DNA of 43,686 bases from Ferrimonas sediminum (GCF_900100175.1 NZ_FNEM01000018.1:56782-100467); one strand, 5' to 3'; positions 7,498 to 15,998 are shown, counted from the first letter of the stretch. Numbers and translations are program-made. The notes: a model not told the origin generated them from the sequence alone.

Positions 7498-9699
7498 ATG
7501 GGTTTTGACATAGATGACGAGATCCTGCAGGACTTTTTGGTTGAAGCAGGTGAGATTTTGGAACAGTTGCAGGAGCAGCTGGTGGAGTTGGAAAACAACC
7601 CTACCGACAGTGACCTGTTAAACGCCATTTTTCGGGGTTTCCATACAGTAAAGGGTGGGGCGGGCTTCTTGAGTCTGACCCATCTGGTCGACGCCTGTCA
7701 CGGCGCCGAAAACGTGTTCGACATGCTGCGTAATGGCCAGCTGGAGATGACGTCAGAGCTGATGGATGTGATTTTGCAGGCTCTGGACACGGTCAACGAG
7801 ATGTTTGTCCTGGTTCAGGCCGGTGATGAGCTGGAGCCTGCGGATCCGCAGTTGCTGGCCACACTGGAAGCGATCACGGATCCCAATAGCCCATCGCCAT
7901 TGTCGGCTCCCGAGCCCACAGCAGCCAGTGCCCCGGCACCGGTGGCTGAACCCGTACCCGAGCCAAGTGTCAAACCCGAGCCGGTGTCACTGAATGGTGG
8001 CGGCATCGACAGCATGACCCAGCCCGAGTTTGAACACATCATGAGTGGCCTGGATGACAGCCAAAGCGGCGCGCCGCTGGCCACCGCTGCTGAAAGTCGC
8101 AAGTCAGCCCCTGCCGACATCGGTAGCGGTGACGAAATTTCCGATGATGAGTTTGAAGCCCTGCTGGACAACCTGCATGGCAAAGGCCAGTTCTCCACCG
8201 AGGTCGCTCCCGAGCCAATCGCGCCCTCCGGTGACTTGATCTCCGACGACGAGTTCGAAAATCTGCTGGATGAGCTGCACGGCAAAGGCGGCGCACCCGG
8301 TAAGGCGCCAGCGGCTGCCGAAGCGCCGGCGTCCGACGAGATCACCGATGATGAGTTTGAAGCGCTGCTGGACCAGCTGCACGGCAAGGGCCAGGCCCCG
8401 GCGGCGGTAACGCCGGAACCGGCAGCGGTCGAGGCGGTTGTGGCTGCCCCTGTCGCCGCGGTTAAAGCGGCGACCGAGCCAGCGAAAGCCGCCCCGAAAA
8501 AGGCGCCGGCCAAAGCGCAGAGCGCCCCCACCGGTGAAACCACGGTGCGGGTAGACACCGCCCGCCTCGATGACATTATGAACATGGTGGGCGAACTGGT
8601 ACTGGTGCGTAACCGCCTGGTCAGCCTCGGCATCGAACGTGAAGATGAAGAGATGAGCAAAGCGGTGGCCAACCTGGATCTGGTGACCGCCGATCTTCAG
8701 GGTGCGGTGATGAAGACCCGCATGCAGCCCATCAAGAAGGTGTTTGGCCGCTTCCCTCGCGTGGTTCGCGATCTGGCGCGCAGTCTCAACAAAGACATCG
8801 CCCTGACCATGGAAGGGGAAGACACCGATCTCGACAAAAACCTGGTTGAGGCGCTGTCCGATCCGCTGGTGCACCTGGTGCGCAACGCCGTCGACCATGG
8901 CATCGAAATGCCGGACGAACGCGAAGCCAATGGCAAGCCTCGTCAGGGTAACATTCTGCTGTCGGCCTCCCAGGAGGGCGACCACATCCTGCTGTGCATT
9001 CGCGATGACGGTGCCGGTATGGATGCCGAAAAACTCAAAGGCATCGCCATCAGCCGCGGCATCCTCGATGAGGATGGCGCCGCCCGCATGAGCGATCAGG
9101 ATGCCTACAACCTGATTTTTGCGCCGGGCTTCTCCACCAAAACCGAGATCTCCGACATCTCCGGCCGTGGTGTGGGCATGGATGTGGTGAAAACCCGCAT
9201 CACCCAGCTGAACGGCTCGGTGCACATCGACTCCAATAAGGGCACCGGTACCATCCTCGAGATTAAGGTGCCGCTGACGCTGGCGATCATGCCGACGTTG
9301 ATGGTGGAAGTGGGTGAACAGATCTTTGCCCTGCCGTTGTCCTGCATCAACGAGATTTTCCACCTGGATCTGAGCAAGACCAATGTGGTGGACGGTCAGT
9401 TAACCGTGACCGTGCGTGAAAAGGCGATACCGCTGTTCTACCTCGACAAGTGGCTGCTGAACGGCCCGGGTCGGGTGGAGCGCGAAGATCAGGGCCATGT
9501 GGTGATTGTCCACATCGGTACCCTGCAGGTTGGTTTCGTGGTGGATGGCCTGATTGGCCAGGAAGAGGTGGTGATTAAACCTTTGGGTTCACTGCTTCAC
9601 GGCACTCCCGGCATGGCCGGTGCCACCATCACCTCTGACGGTGGTTGTGCCCTGATTCTCGATGTACCTGGACTGCTGAAGCAACACGCAAGACGCTAG
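7498..9699 (+). CDS. cheA: Chemotaxis histidine kinase CheA
   Basis: CheA reads chemoreceptor state through CheW and phosphorylates CheY and CheB. The domains in order are P1/HPt with phospho-His H49 (FRGFHTVKGGAGF), a long acidic Pro/Ala-rich linker (about 125-345), the P3 dimerisation region (TTVRVDTARLDDIMNMVGEL), the P4 kinase with its N box (HLVRNAVDHG from residue 459), DDGAGMD and GRGVGMD, and a P5 CheW-like domain. Odd feature: the linker carries three near-identical 20-residue repeats of the type DEISDDEFEALLDxLHGKG at about 212-231, 246-265 and 280-299, in place of an obvious P2. These resemble the short conserved blocks of the CheA localisation (LID) region that binds ParP in vibrios, and parP is in this operon. 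Length is 733 aa. Confidence 0.97.
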   Translation: MGFDIDDEILQDFLVEAGEILEQLQEQLVELENNPTDSDLLNAIFRGFHTVKGGAGFLSLTHLVDACHGAENVFDMLRNGQLEMTSELMDVILQALDTVNEMFVLVQAGDELEPADPQLLATLEAITDPNSPSPLSAPEPTAASAPAPVAEPVPEPSVKPEPVSLNGGGIDSMTQPEFEHIMSGLDDSQSGAPLATAAESRKSAPADIGSGDEISDDEFEALLDNLHGKGQFSTEVAPEPIAPSGDLISDDEFENLLDELHGKGGAPGKAPAAAEAPASDEITDDEFEALLDQLHGKGQAPAAVTPEPAAVEAVVAAPVAAVKAATEPAKAAPKKAPAKAQSAPTGETTVRVDTARLDDIMNMVGELVLVRNRLVSLGIEREDEEMSKAVANLDLVTADLQGAVMKTRMQPIKKVFGRFPRVVRDLARSLNKDIALTMEGEDTDLDKNLVEALSDPLVHLVRNAVDHGIEMPDEREANGKPRQGNILLSASQEGDHILLCIRDDGAGMDAEKLKGIAISRGILDEDGAARMSDQDAYNLIFAPGFSTKTEISDISGRGVGMDVVKTRITQLNGSVHIDSNKGTGTILEIKVPLTLAIMPTLMVEVGEQIFALPLSCINEIFHLDLSKTNVVDGQLTVTVREKAIPLFYLDKWLLNGPGRVEREDQGHVVIVHIGTLQVGFVVDGLIGQEEVVIKPLGSLLHGTPGMAGATITSDGGCALILDVPGLLKQHARR

Positions 9700-9727
9700 C
9701 AGTCGGTAGAGTAAACGAAGGATAGGT

Positions 9728-10870
9728 ATGTCGATAAAAGTACTGGTGGTAGACGATTCAAGTTTTTTTCGTCGCCGCGTATCGGAAATCATCAACGCAG
9801 ATCCGCTGCTGGAGGTGGTAGGTACCGCCTCCAACGGTCGCGAAGCCGTTGAGCAAGTACGCCGCCTGCGCCCGCAGGTGGTGACCATGGACATCGAGAT
9901 GCCGCAGATGAACGGCATCGAGGCGGTGCGCGAGATCATGCGCACCAATCCGGTTCCGGTGTTGATGTTCTCCTCCCTCACCTATGAGGGTGCGCGCTCC
10001 ACACTGGAAGCGCTGGAGGCCGGCGCCGCCGACTTCCTGCCTAAGCGTTTCGAGGACATCGCCAACGATCGTGCCAATGCCATCGCCCTGCTGCAGCAGC
10101 GGGTGCGGGCCATCGCTTCTCGCCGTTGTGGCAGCAGCAGGCCGACACCGCCGCCTGCCAGCCCGCGTACAACCCTGGGCAGTCGCAGTCCGGTCGCACC
10201 CAAGCCGGCTACCGTGGCGCTGCGGCCGGCGCTGCGTACCGGCACCAGCAGTGAGGTGGGGGCGGTCAAGATGCCGTCCAGGCCCAGTGGCAAGAGCTAC
10301 AAGCTGTTGGCCATCGGTACCTCCACCGGTGGTCCGGTTGCCCTGCAAAAAATCCTGACCCTGTTACCGGCAGACTTTCCGTTGCCCATCGTGCTGGTGC
10401 AGCACATGCCGGCGGCCTTCACGCCGGCCTTTGCCCAGCGACTGGACAGCCTGTGCAAGATTTCGGTTAAGGAAGCCCAGGGCGGAGAATTGCTCAAGCC
10501 CGGCTGTGCCTATCTGGCGCCCGGCGGTAAACAGATGCTGATCGACGGCTCCAACCGTGCCGCCAAGCTGACCATCCGTGATGGCGGCGAGCAACTGAAC
10601 TACAAGCCTTCGGTGGACGTGACCTTTGGGTCGGCGGCCCGAATCTACAAAGGCGATGTGCTGGGTGTCATTCTGACCGGCATGGGCGCCGACGGCCGCG
10701 AAGGGTCGCGGATGCTCAAGCGGGAAGGGGCCAATATCTGGGCCCAGGATGAAGCCAGTTGTGTGGTCTATGGCATGCCGCAGGCGGTGGCCACCGAACA
10801 GATCTCCAGCTGCTCCATTCCGCTGGACAAGATGGCCGACTGCATCCTCAAAGAGGTGGGTCGCCGATGA
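9728..10870 (+). CDS. cheB: Chemoreceptor methylesterase/deamidase CheB
   Basis: CheB removes methyl groups from chemoreceptor glutamates when phosphorylated by CheA. The N-terminal receiver has D55 ([12 protein letters not shown]). A linker of about 60 residues rich in Arg, Pro and Ser follows. The C-terminal esterase carries Ser199 (AIGTSTGGP), His226 (VQHMP) and Asp322 (GMGADGREG) as the expected triad. The 380-aa length is normal. The stop overlaps the next ATG (ATGA at 10867-10870). No cheR methyltransferase is present in this window, so it must lie elsewhere. Confidence 0.97.
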   Translation: MSIKVLVVDDSSFFRRRVSEIINADPLLEVVGTASNGREAVEQVRRLRPQVVTMDIEMPQMNGIEAVREIMRTNPVPVLMFSSLTYEGARSTLEALEAGAADFLPKRFEDIANDRANAIALLQQRVRAIASRRCGSSRPTPPPASPRTTLGSRSPVAPKPATVALRPALRTGTSSEVGAVKMPSRPSGKSYKLLAIGTSTGGPVALQKILTLLPADFPLPIVLVQHMPAAFTPAFAQRLDSLCKISVKEAQGGELLKPGCAYLAPGGKQMLIDGSNRAAKLTIRDGGEQLNYKPSVDVTFGSAARIYKGDVLGVILTGMGADGREGSRMLKREGANIWAQDEASCVVYGMPQAVATEQISSCSIPLDKMADCILKEVGRR

Positions 10871-11214
10871 CCTGTGGCTGGCGCTGTAAGCTCAATGGTT
10901 ACCTGTTAGCCGTGCTGGCCACGGTGGCTTGCGTCAGCCTGTTTTGGGCCGTGGACAAGCACCATGTGGCGGCCGAGCTGGAGCAGCAGCTGGTCAATCA
11001 GCAGTCGATCAACGAACAGCAGCAACAGCAACTGCAAACCCTGGCCGCCGAGTTGACTCAGTGGCGGGAGCTGGAGCGGCAGCGACAGGAGATTCGTCGT
11101 CGTCATCAACAGGCTCAGGAAACCGGTCAGCCGGTCGCCTTGAATACCGATGACGCCGGTGTGACCACCTATGCCCAGCCCCATGGCGGGGTAAGAATCA
11201 GCCGCGAGCCATAG
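10867..11214 (+). CDS. Small membrane-anchored coiled-coil protein, unknown function
   Basis: I do not recognise this 115-aa protein. It has a short basic N terminus and one hydrophobic segment ([21 protein letters not shown], about residues 9-29). A Gln/Glu-rich stretch that looks like a coiled coil follows (about 35-85, with runs of Q), then a short polar tail. It most likely has one membrane pass with the bulk on one side. The start is set by the ATGA overlap with the cheB stop, so it is probably translationally coupled. In outline it resembles phage spanin or LysB-type proteins, but no other phage gene is near. Its place between cheB and parC, where related operons as I recall them run straight from cheB to parC, hints at a role in array positioning; that is inference. 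Confidence 0.7.
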   Translation: MTCGWRCKLNGYLLAVLATVACVSLFWAVDKHHVAAELEQQLVNQQSINEQQQQQLQTLAAELTQWRELERQRQEIRRRHQQAQETGQPVALNTDDAGVTTYAQPHGGVRISREP

Positions 11215-11244
11215 GCTGAGCGGCAATAGCAACTGGGGAATCCC

Positions 11245-12030
11245 GTGCAGGTCTGGACCGTATCGAATCAGAAGGGTGGGGTAGGCAAAACCACCAGCGT
11301 CATTACCCTGGCCGGGCTTCTGGTGAAGCGCGGCTATCGGGTGTTGGCGGTCGATACCGATCCACAGGCCTCCCTGGGGTACTACCTTGGGGTCGACCCC
11401 GATGAGCTGCCGGGATCGCTGTTTGACCTGTTCCGCTATCATGAAGAGATTGAACGTCAGCACGTTGAAGCGGTGATCGTGCCCACCAGCGTGCCACAGC
11501 TGGATCTGCTGCCGGCCACCACGGCTCTGGCGACCCTGGACCGAACCCTGGGCACCAAAGACGGCATGGGGCTGATCCTCAAGCGGGTGCTGGAGATGGT
11601 CAGCCACCGTTATGACGCGGTGTTGATTGATTGCCCGCCGGTGCTGGGCGTGTTGATGATCAACGCCCTGGCGGCGTGTGACCGCATCGTGGTTCCGGTA
11701 CAAACTGAGTTTCTGGCGCTCAAGGGACTGGATAGAATGGTCAGGACCCTGGAGATGGTGGGGCGGTCGCGAGGCACGCAGTACCCCTTCACCATAGTGC
11801 CGACCATGTTTGACAAGCGTACCCGGGCGTCGTTGCAGGCGTTGACGGCGCTGACACAGAAGTACCCGAAAGATTTGTGGCACTCGGTGATTCCGGTGGA
11901 TACCCGGTTTCGAGATGCCAGCCAGGCCCACTTGCCGCCGTCGCATTACGATGCCGGCAGCCGGGGGGTGAAGGCCTATGATCAACTGCTAAACGCGTTA
12001 CTGGATCAACAAGGTGAGTTCAATGTCTAA
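11245..12030 (+). CDS. parC: ParA-like ATPase ParC, polar localisation of chemotaxis arrays
   Basis: This ParA/MinD-family ATPase has the deviant Walker A NQKGGVGKTT (residues 8-17), the VDTDPQASL motif and the Walker B-like LIDCPPVLGV. Length is 261 aa. Its place between cheB and a CheW-like gene matches ParC of Vibrio and relatives, which recruits chemotaxis arrays to the old pole and partitions them at division. A chromosome or plasmid ParA is less likely because no ParB or parS-like sequence is adjacent. It starts with GTG at 11245, with GGGGA about 6 bases upstream. It overlaps parP by 8 bases. Confidence 0.88.
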   Translation: MQVWTVSNQKGGVGKTTSVITLAGLLVKRGYRVLAVDTDPQASLGYYLGVDPDELPGSLFDLFRYHEEIERQHVEAVIVPTSVPQLDLLPATTALATLDRTLGTKDGMGLILKRVLEMVSHRYDAVLIDCPPVLGVLMINALAACDRIVVPVQTEFLALKGLDRMVRTLEMVGRSRGTQYPFTIVPTMFDKRTRASLQALTALTQKYPKDLWHSVIPVDTRFRDASQAHLPPSHYDAGSRGVKAYDQLLNALLDQQGEFNV

Positions 12031-12793
12031 AGCGGCAGAACAGGCCTTGCTGGATTATTTTGACGTCATGCTGACGCCGCCGAAGCCGGAGTTGGATGAG
12101 GTCCAGAAAGCCAGCCTCAGCCAGTTGCTGGCACGGGCGCAGGGTGACGGGATGACCGTCGCCGAAGCGGTCCCAGAGCCGTCAACTGAGGTTGAAGAGG
12201 CGATTGAAGTACAACAACAACCCTCATCGGTTAAGGTGGAATCCGAGCCGGTGATCGACACGCAGACAGCGGTCTCGGTCAAGACGCAGGTGGAACACAC
12301 CACCGCGAAAGATGAGGCCGGCTGGCGCGATGAACTGGAACAGGAGTTTCAGTGTCTGTATTTCGAAGTGGCGGGCTTGGTGATTGCCGTACCGTTGCTT
12401 ACACTGGGCGGAATTAAACGCCTGAGCAAGCTGAACCATCTGCCTGGCAGCCCGAACTGGGTGCTGGGGGTGCAGCTGGATGCTCAAGATGGAAAATTGA
12501 ATGTGGTGGACAGTGGCCAGTGGTTCCTGGCCGATCGACCACAAACCAATACCGCCGATTACGATTATCAGTATCTGGTGCGCCTGGGGGACAGCCCCTG
12601 GACTCTGGCCTGCGAATCGTTGTTGGACGCGGAGCCGCTGTCTAAGTCAGAGATAAACTGGCAGCAGCAGGCTTCATCGAAACGCCCCTGGTTGGCGGGC
12701 ATTGTTCGGGATAAGAAATGCGTGGTGCTCGACGTTCCTGAGCTGATACGCATGCTTGATGCTGGTTTAGATATTACCGTAAAGGAGTCCTGA
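12023..12793 (+). CDS. parP: CheW-like array-tethering protein ParP
   Basis: The protein has a proline/glutamate-rich, low-complexity N-terminal region (about 1-100) and a C-terminal CheW-like domain (from FQCLYFEVAGLVIAVPLLTL to the end). This fits ParP, which links ParC to CheA through its C-terminal AIF domain and stabilises polar arrays. I chose ATG at 12023 (256 aa), preceded by AAGGTGA. A GTG three codons upstream (12014) is possible but has no better ribosome site. It overlaps the parC end and sits 4 bases before cheW. Confidence 0.87.
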   Translation: MSKAAEQALLDYFDVMLTPPKPELDEVQKASLSQLLARAQGDGMTVAEAVPEPSTEVEEAIEVQQQPSSVKVESEPVIDTQTAVSVKTQVEHTTAKDEAGWRDELEQEFQCLYFEVAGLVIAVPLLTLGGIKRLSKLNHLPGSPNWVLGVQLDAQDGKLNVVDSGQWFLADRPQTNTADYDYQYLVRLGDSPWTLACESLLDAEPLSKSEINWQQQASSKRPWLAGIVRDKKCVVLDVPELIRMLDAGLDITVKES

Positions 12794-12797
12794 TAGG

Positions 12798-13292
12798 ATG
12801 AGTGAATTACGCGCAGCGGTGGCTGAAACCACCGAAGGGGAAGACAAGGTACTGCAATGGGTCACCTTCCGCCTGGATAACGAAACCTATGGTGTGAACG
12901 TGATGCAGGTTCGGGAAGTGTTGCGATTCAGCGACATTGCCCCCGTACCCGGTGCGCCACACTACGTATTGGGGATCATCAACCTGCGCGGTAACGTGGT
13001 CACGGTGATCGACACCCGTTCCCGTTTTGCCCTGTCTCAGTCGGACGTGACCGATACCACCCGCATCGTGATCATCGAAACCGAGAGCCAGGTTGTGGGC
13101 ATTCTGGTCGACAGCGTGGCGGAAGTGGTTTACCTGCGTTCCTCCGAGATCGACTCGGCGCCAAACGTCGGCACCGAAGAGAGCGCCAAGTTTATCCAGG
13201 GCGTAAGCCACCGCGATGATGAACTGCTGATTCTGGTGGACCTCAACAAACTGCTGACCGATGAAGAGTGGCAGGAGATCTCCGGCCTGTGA
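12798..13292 (+). CDS. cheW: Chemotaxis coupling protein CheW
   Basis: CheW is the SH3-like adaptor that joins chemoreceptors to CheA P5. The 164-aa protein spans one CheW domain: LQWVTFRLDNETYGVNVMQV at the start, then VPGAPHYVLGIINLRGNVVTVIDTRSRF, and VGILVDSVAEVVYL. AAGGAG lies about 10 bases before the ATG. The stop overlaps the GTG of the following gene. Together with ParP this gives two CheW-fold proteins side by side; this one is the canonical adaptor because it lacks any N-terminal extension. Confidence 0.96.
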   Translation: MSELRAAVAETTEGEDKVLQWVTFRLDNETYGVNVMQVREVLRFSDIAPVPGAPHYVLGIINLRGNVVTVIDTRSRFALSQSDVTDTTRIVIIETESQVVGILVDSVAEVVYLRSSEIDSAPNVGTEESAKFIQGVSHRDDELLILVDLNKLLTDEEWQEISGL

Positions 13293-13699
13293 TAGCTCTG
13301 ATCCTTGCTGGGGCTGCGGCTGCGGTGTCTCTGGCGGCTCTGCTGTTTGCGTGGAAAAGCCGCCAACAGACCCAGGGGATCGAACGCAAATTTGAAGCGC
13401 TGACCTTGCTGCTGAAAGAGGCAGAACGTCAGCGTGATGGTTTGCGTCGCGAGCTCAATGAGCTGCGCAGCGGCGCGCTCGGGGTTGGCCGTAAGGTGAA
13501 AACCATCGAGCAGCAGCTGGCCCACACTCAAGCCAGACAGGATGAACTGTCCCACAACGATCCGGATGCCCGACTCTACAGCCGCGCCATGAAGATGGTG
13601 GAACTGGGGGCCGGTGTCGATGAGATCGTCAAAGAGTGCGAAATCCCCATGGCGGAAGCGCAGCTGTTGGTGACCCTGCATAAGTCACCCAACGCCTGA
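13289..13699 (+). CDS. DUF2802 family membrane protein
   Basis: This 136-aa protein has an N-terminal membrane segment (ALILAGAAAAVSLAALLFAW), a charged coiled-coil region (about 25-85), and a compact C-terminal segment (LYSRAMKMVELGAGVDEIVKECEIPMAEAQLLVTLHK) that resembles a small helix-turn-helix. This is the DUF2802 family, often the last gene after cheW in polar flagellar operons. Its function is not known to me. The GTG at 13289 overlaps the cheW stop (GTGA), which favours coupling; the in-frame ATG at 13268 inside cheW would give an unlikely polar extension before the membrane segment. A terminator follows at once. Confidence 0.85.
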   Translation: MIALILAGAAAAVSLAALLFAWKSRQQTQGIERKFEALTLLLKEAERQRDGLRRELNELRSGALGVGRKVKTIEQQLAHTQARQDELSHNDPDARLYSRAMKMVELGAGVDEIVKECEIPMAEAQLLVTLHKSPNA

Positions 13700-13702
13700 T
13701 TC

Positions 13703-13731
13703 AAAAAACGGAGCCCAAGGCTCCGTTTTTT
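13703..13731 (+). terminator. Rho-independent terminator of the flhA-DUF2802 operon
   Basis: The stem ACGGAGCC (13708-13715) pairs perfectly with GGCTCCGT (13719-13726) around a CAA loop and is followed by a run of T. Flanking A and T runs make it symmetric, so it may also act on the opposite strand. It starts 4 bases after the last stop codon. Confidence 0.93.
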
Positions 13732-13834
13732 ATTACCTCCACCCCCGCCTTTCGTCATTCTTGCGAACGCGAGAATCCAGCGTCTTCGCCCTTGACCGTC
13801 GTGCCCGCGCACGCGGGTACCCAGCGACTTTGCC

Positions 13835-13996
13835 CTTGATTGTCGTGCCCTCTACCACTGCACTCCAATCACCCCTCCGTCGTGCCCGCGAACGCGGGTA
13901 CCCAGCGTCTTTGACCTTGATTGTCGTGCCCTCTACCACTGCACTCCAATCACCCCTCCGTCGTGCCCGCGAACGCGGGTACCCAGTGTCTTTGAC
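13835..13996. repeat. 81-bp tandem direct duplication
   Basis: Two adjacent copies (13835-13915 and 13916-13996) share the block CTTGATTGTCGTGCCC, TCTACCACTGCACTCCAATC and one complete GC-stem palindrome. They differ by only a few bases, for example CAGCG versus CAGTG. The exact 81-base period and near identity point to recent duplication. Confidence 0.85.
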
Positions 13997-14021
13997 CTTG
14001 CCTTTGACCGTAACCCAATAA

Positions 14022-14388
14022 AAGCCACTAGACCCTCGCGTCCGCAAGGGCGACGGTGCGAACTGGATGGTTTTGAAGTTAACTTGGCCTCTCGAGGTTG
14101 CGGCAGGGTTGGGGCAGCTCGCTACCACCGCAGGTTAACCCACCCTCCGTCGTGCCCGCGAACGCGGGTACCCAGTGTCTTTGACCTTGACCTTGACCTT
14201 GCCCTTGACCTTGCCGTAATAAAAGCCACTGGACCCTCGCGTTCGCAAGGGCGACGGTGCGAACTGGATGGTTTTGAAGTTAACTTGGCCTCTCGAGGTT
14301 GCGGCAGGGTTGGGGCAGCTCGCTACCACCGCAGGTTAACCCACCCTCCGTCGTGCCCGCGAACGCGGGTACCCAGCGTTTTTGAGGT
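14022..14388. repeat. About 201-bp tandem direct duplication
   Basis: Two copies, beginning near 14022 and 14223, share an inverted A palindrome, a block of about 100 bases (GCGAACTGGATGG through TTGCGGCAGGG to CCGCAGGTTAAC), and a GC-stem palindrome. CGACGGTGCG recurs at 14051 and 14252, fixing the 201-base period. The non-palindromic block is bounded by two GTTAAC sites and has no open frame that I would call a gene. Confidence 0.85.
14181..14215. repeat. Hexanucleotide (TTGACC)n microsatellite
   Basis: About six TTGACC/TTGCCC units lie in a row inside the 201-bp repeat. Other copies of the same repeat family carry one or two units at this point in the spacer. The run is therefore an expansion of a normal spacer word and may vary in length between strains. 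Confidence 0.75.
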
Positions 14389-14427
14389 TTATAAAGTTAT
14401 TAACCGGGGAGGGAAGTGAACTCCAGT

Positions 14428-14730
14428 TTAGGCTTTAAAGTCGATTTTCTGGTGGATGTTCTGCCACTGCTCGGGGAATTTCCCCTCCAGCATGTAGGCG
14501 TAGGCGATGAGTTCGGCGATGACCAGGTACAGGGCGGGAGGAATCGCTTCCCCGATCTCCAGTTTGGACAACACCTCGGCCAGTTGTTTGTCTTCGTGAA
14601 CCAGAATGCCGGCCTCAATTGCCGCTTGTTCAATCTCATAGGCCAGGTCGCCGGCTCCACTGGCCACCACCTTGGGCGCCTGCTTTTGATCGTACTGCAG
14701 GGCAACGGCTTTTTTCTGTTTGCTGGTCAT
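14428..14730 (-). CDS. FlhX, stand-alone FlhB C-terminal domain-like protein
   Basis: The 100-aa protein matches the cytoplasmic domain of the flagellar export switch FlhB: AVALQYDQKQAPKVVASGAGDLAYEI, then AGILVHEDKQLAEVLSKL and IPPALYLVIAELIAYAY. It lacks the transmembrane part and starts after the position of the self-cleaving NPTH motif, so it mimics the cleaved FlhB C fragment. In other bacteria such FlhX proteins can partly stand in for that fragment. The ATG (14730) overlaps the stop of the upstream FliK-like gene (ATGA), so the pair is probably coupled. No terminator follows; the stop is about 40 bases from repeat array 2. Confidence 0.85.
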   Translation of the reverse strand: MTSKQKKAVALQYDQKQAPKVVASGAGDLAYEIEQAAIEAGILVHEDKQLAEVLSKLEIGEAIPPALYLVIAELIAYAYMLEGKFPEQWQNIHQKIDFKA

Positions 14731-15998
14731 CGTCCCATGGCTCCATAGGTCATTCGTTTGGCGGGTTGAGCGATGGAGTCGGGCACGTCGCCAACCTGGC
14801 AGCGCGGCACCGTCGTTTGCAGGCCGTGATCCTGAAAACGGTGCACCAGGGTTTCGACCTGCTCATCGACCCGGTGGGCCAGCGTTCGGCTGTCGGTGAC
14901 CAGTGACATCTGCAGGGCATCGTCCTGATAGCGAGCGCGTACTAACAGGTTGCCGAGGCTGAGTTCAAAGCGCAGGGTCAGCAACCAGAACTCGTTGTCA
15001 CCGGCCTCGGGGTAGCGTGCCAGCCCAAGCTGAAGCTCTCGTTGAACCCGTTCCTGCTCGTACGGGAAGGCGTAATACAGAATCTGGTTATCCCCGTCCA
15101 ACTGGCTCTGGCGTTGAAACTCGGTCATCTGCTTAAAAAGATCGGCGATGCCCGCCGACGTGGTTGCCTTGGTGGCTTCACTCAGCGAAGAGAGGGCACC
15201 CGACTCGGATACCGGCCGACCTTTTCGGGCCTGCAGGTGAAACCACAGCGCCAGTAGGGTACCGATGGGCGTGGCACCATTGGCGGCGGGCAGGCTGCCC
15301 AGAGCGGCAAACAGCCCTTTGAGCAGCGCCGGAGAGGCGTATTGCGCCAGCGAGGGCATCAGGGTCTTCTCCCCGCCGCTATCGGTGCCCAGGCGCTGGG
15401 CCAGCGCCGGCAGCAGCGCCTTGAGCTCGGGTTGTTGCCGCAGCAACTCCAGCAGGCTGCCCTGGGAAACCGGGGGTTTCTGGCCGCCGAACACGGCGTC
15501 ACCGGTCTGGGGCGTAGTAGGAGACAGCAGCTTCAGAGTAAAGGAGTCGCCGGCCCGAAACAGCGTCAGCTTGCGCTGCTCTTGCTGCATCTCGAACTTT
15601 CCTACCAACGGCCCGGCCAACGACCCAGGCAAGCCTTCCATCAACGGCTTTCCGCCGGAGCGTAACAGCAACTGACCTTGTTGATTAATCATCAAATCAA
15701 TGGGTTTTGATGCATTAAATAGATTGGCCGCGACATTCTTTAACAATGTTGGATTTGTTATTGTATGCGCCAGTGATAAAGTACGGCCCTGATAGCTTTG
15801 TCGGTCAATACGCTTGAGTAGCAGCATCGCATTTGCCGGTAGCTGCATGACCGATTCCATGGCCAACCTCTGCCCACCAATATTGATATTCAGTTGACCC
15901 GAACTGTGGGGTTGCGCCGTTGCCCATTGAAAGGGTTGCGACTGACCGCCGGTCGCCGTGGCAGGCGAACCAACGGGAGAAGTGGGCATTATGGCCAT
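14727..15998 (-). CDS. FliK-like flagellar hook-length control family protein
   Basis: This 423-aa protein has a Pro/Ser/Gln-rich N terminus and a C-terminal region matching the FliK Flg_hook fold (ELQLGLARYPEAGDNEFWLLTLRFELSLGNLLVRARYQDDALQMSLVTDSRTLAHRVDEQVETL). FliK interacts with FlhB-C to switch export specificity, which gives meaning to its pairing with FlhX. It may be a second FliK-like paralogue, since a canonical fliK normally lies with hook genes not seen here. I kept the first ATG; GGAG lies about 11 bases upstream, and the ATG three codons in is possible. It is divergent from mlaA across about 100 bases. Confidence 0.75.
   Translation of the reverse strand: MAIMPTSPVGSPATATGGQSQPFQWATAQPHSSGQLNINIGGQRLAMESVMQLPANAMLLLKRIDRQSYQGRTLSLAHTITNPTLLKNVAANLFNASKPIDLMINQQGQLLLRSGGKPLMEGLPGSLAGPLVGKFEMQQEQRKLTLFRAGDSFTLKLLSPTTPQTGDAVFGGQKPPVSQGSLLELLRQQPELKALLPALAQRLGTDSGGEKTLMPSLAQYASPALLKGLFAALGSLPAANGATPIGTLLALWFHLQARKGRPVSESGALSSLSEATKATTSAGIADLFKQMTEFQRQSQLDGDNQILYYAFPYEQERVQRELQLGLARYPEAGDNEFWLLTLRFELSLGNLLVRARYQDDALQMSLVTDSRTLAHRVDEQVETLVHRFQDHGLQTTVPRCQVGDVPDSIAQPAKRMTYGAMGR

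Larger units (their letters stand above)
13751..14388. repeat. BIME/REP-like repeat array 2, with direct duplications
   Basis: This array lies between two convergent transcription units. One unit of a third stem type (CGTCATTCTTGCG-N-ACGCG then AGAATCCAGCG) is at about 13753. GC-stem units (CGTCGTGCCCGCG-N-ACGCG then GGTACCCAGYG) lie near 13798, 13879, 13960, 14148 and 14349. Inverted A units (CCACTRGACCCTCGCG onward) lie near 14027 and 14227. The orientation of the two main types is the mirror of arrays 1 and 3. Any peptide read here (VVPADAG-like) is repeat translation. No gene is visible between 13732 and 14427. Confidence 0.9.

Noticed and set aside
10867-11214. Phage spanin (Rz-like) gene
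   Set aside because: Only the membrane-plus-coiled-coil outline agrees; there is no endolysin, holin or nested Rz1 frame with a lipobox in the area.
11245-12030. Chromosome or plasmid partition ParA
   Set aside because: No ParB gene or parS-like repeats; it sits inside the chemotaxis operon next to a ParP-type gene.
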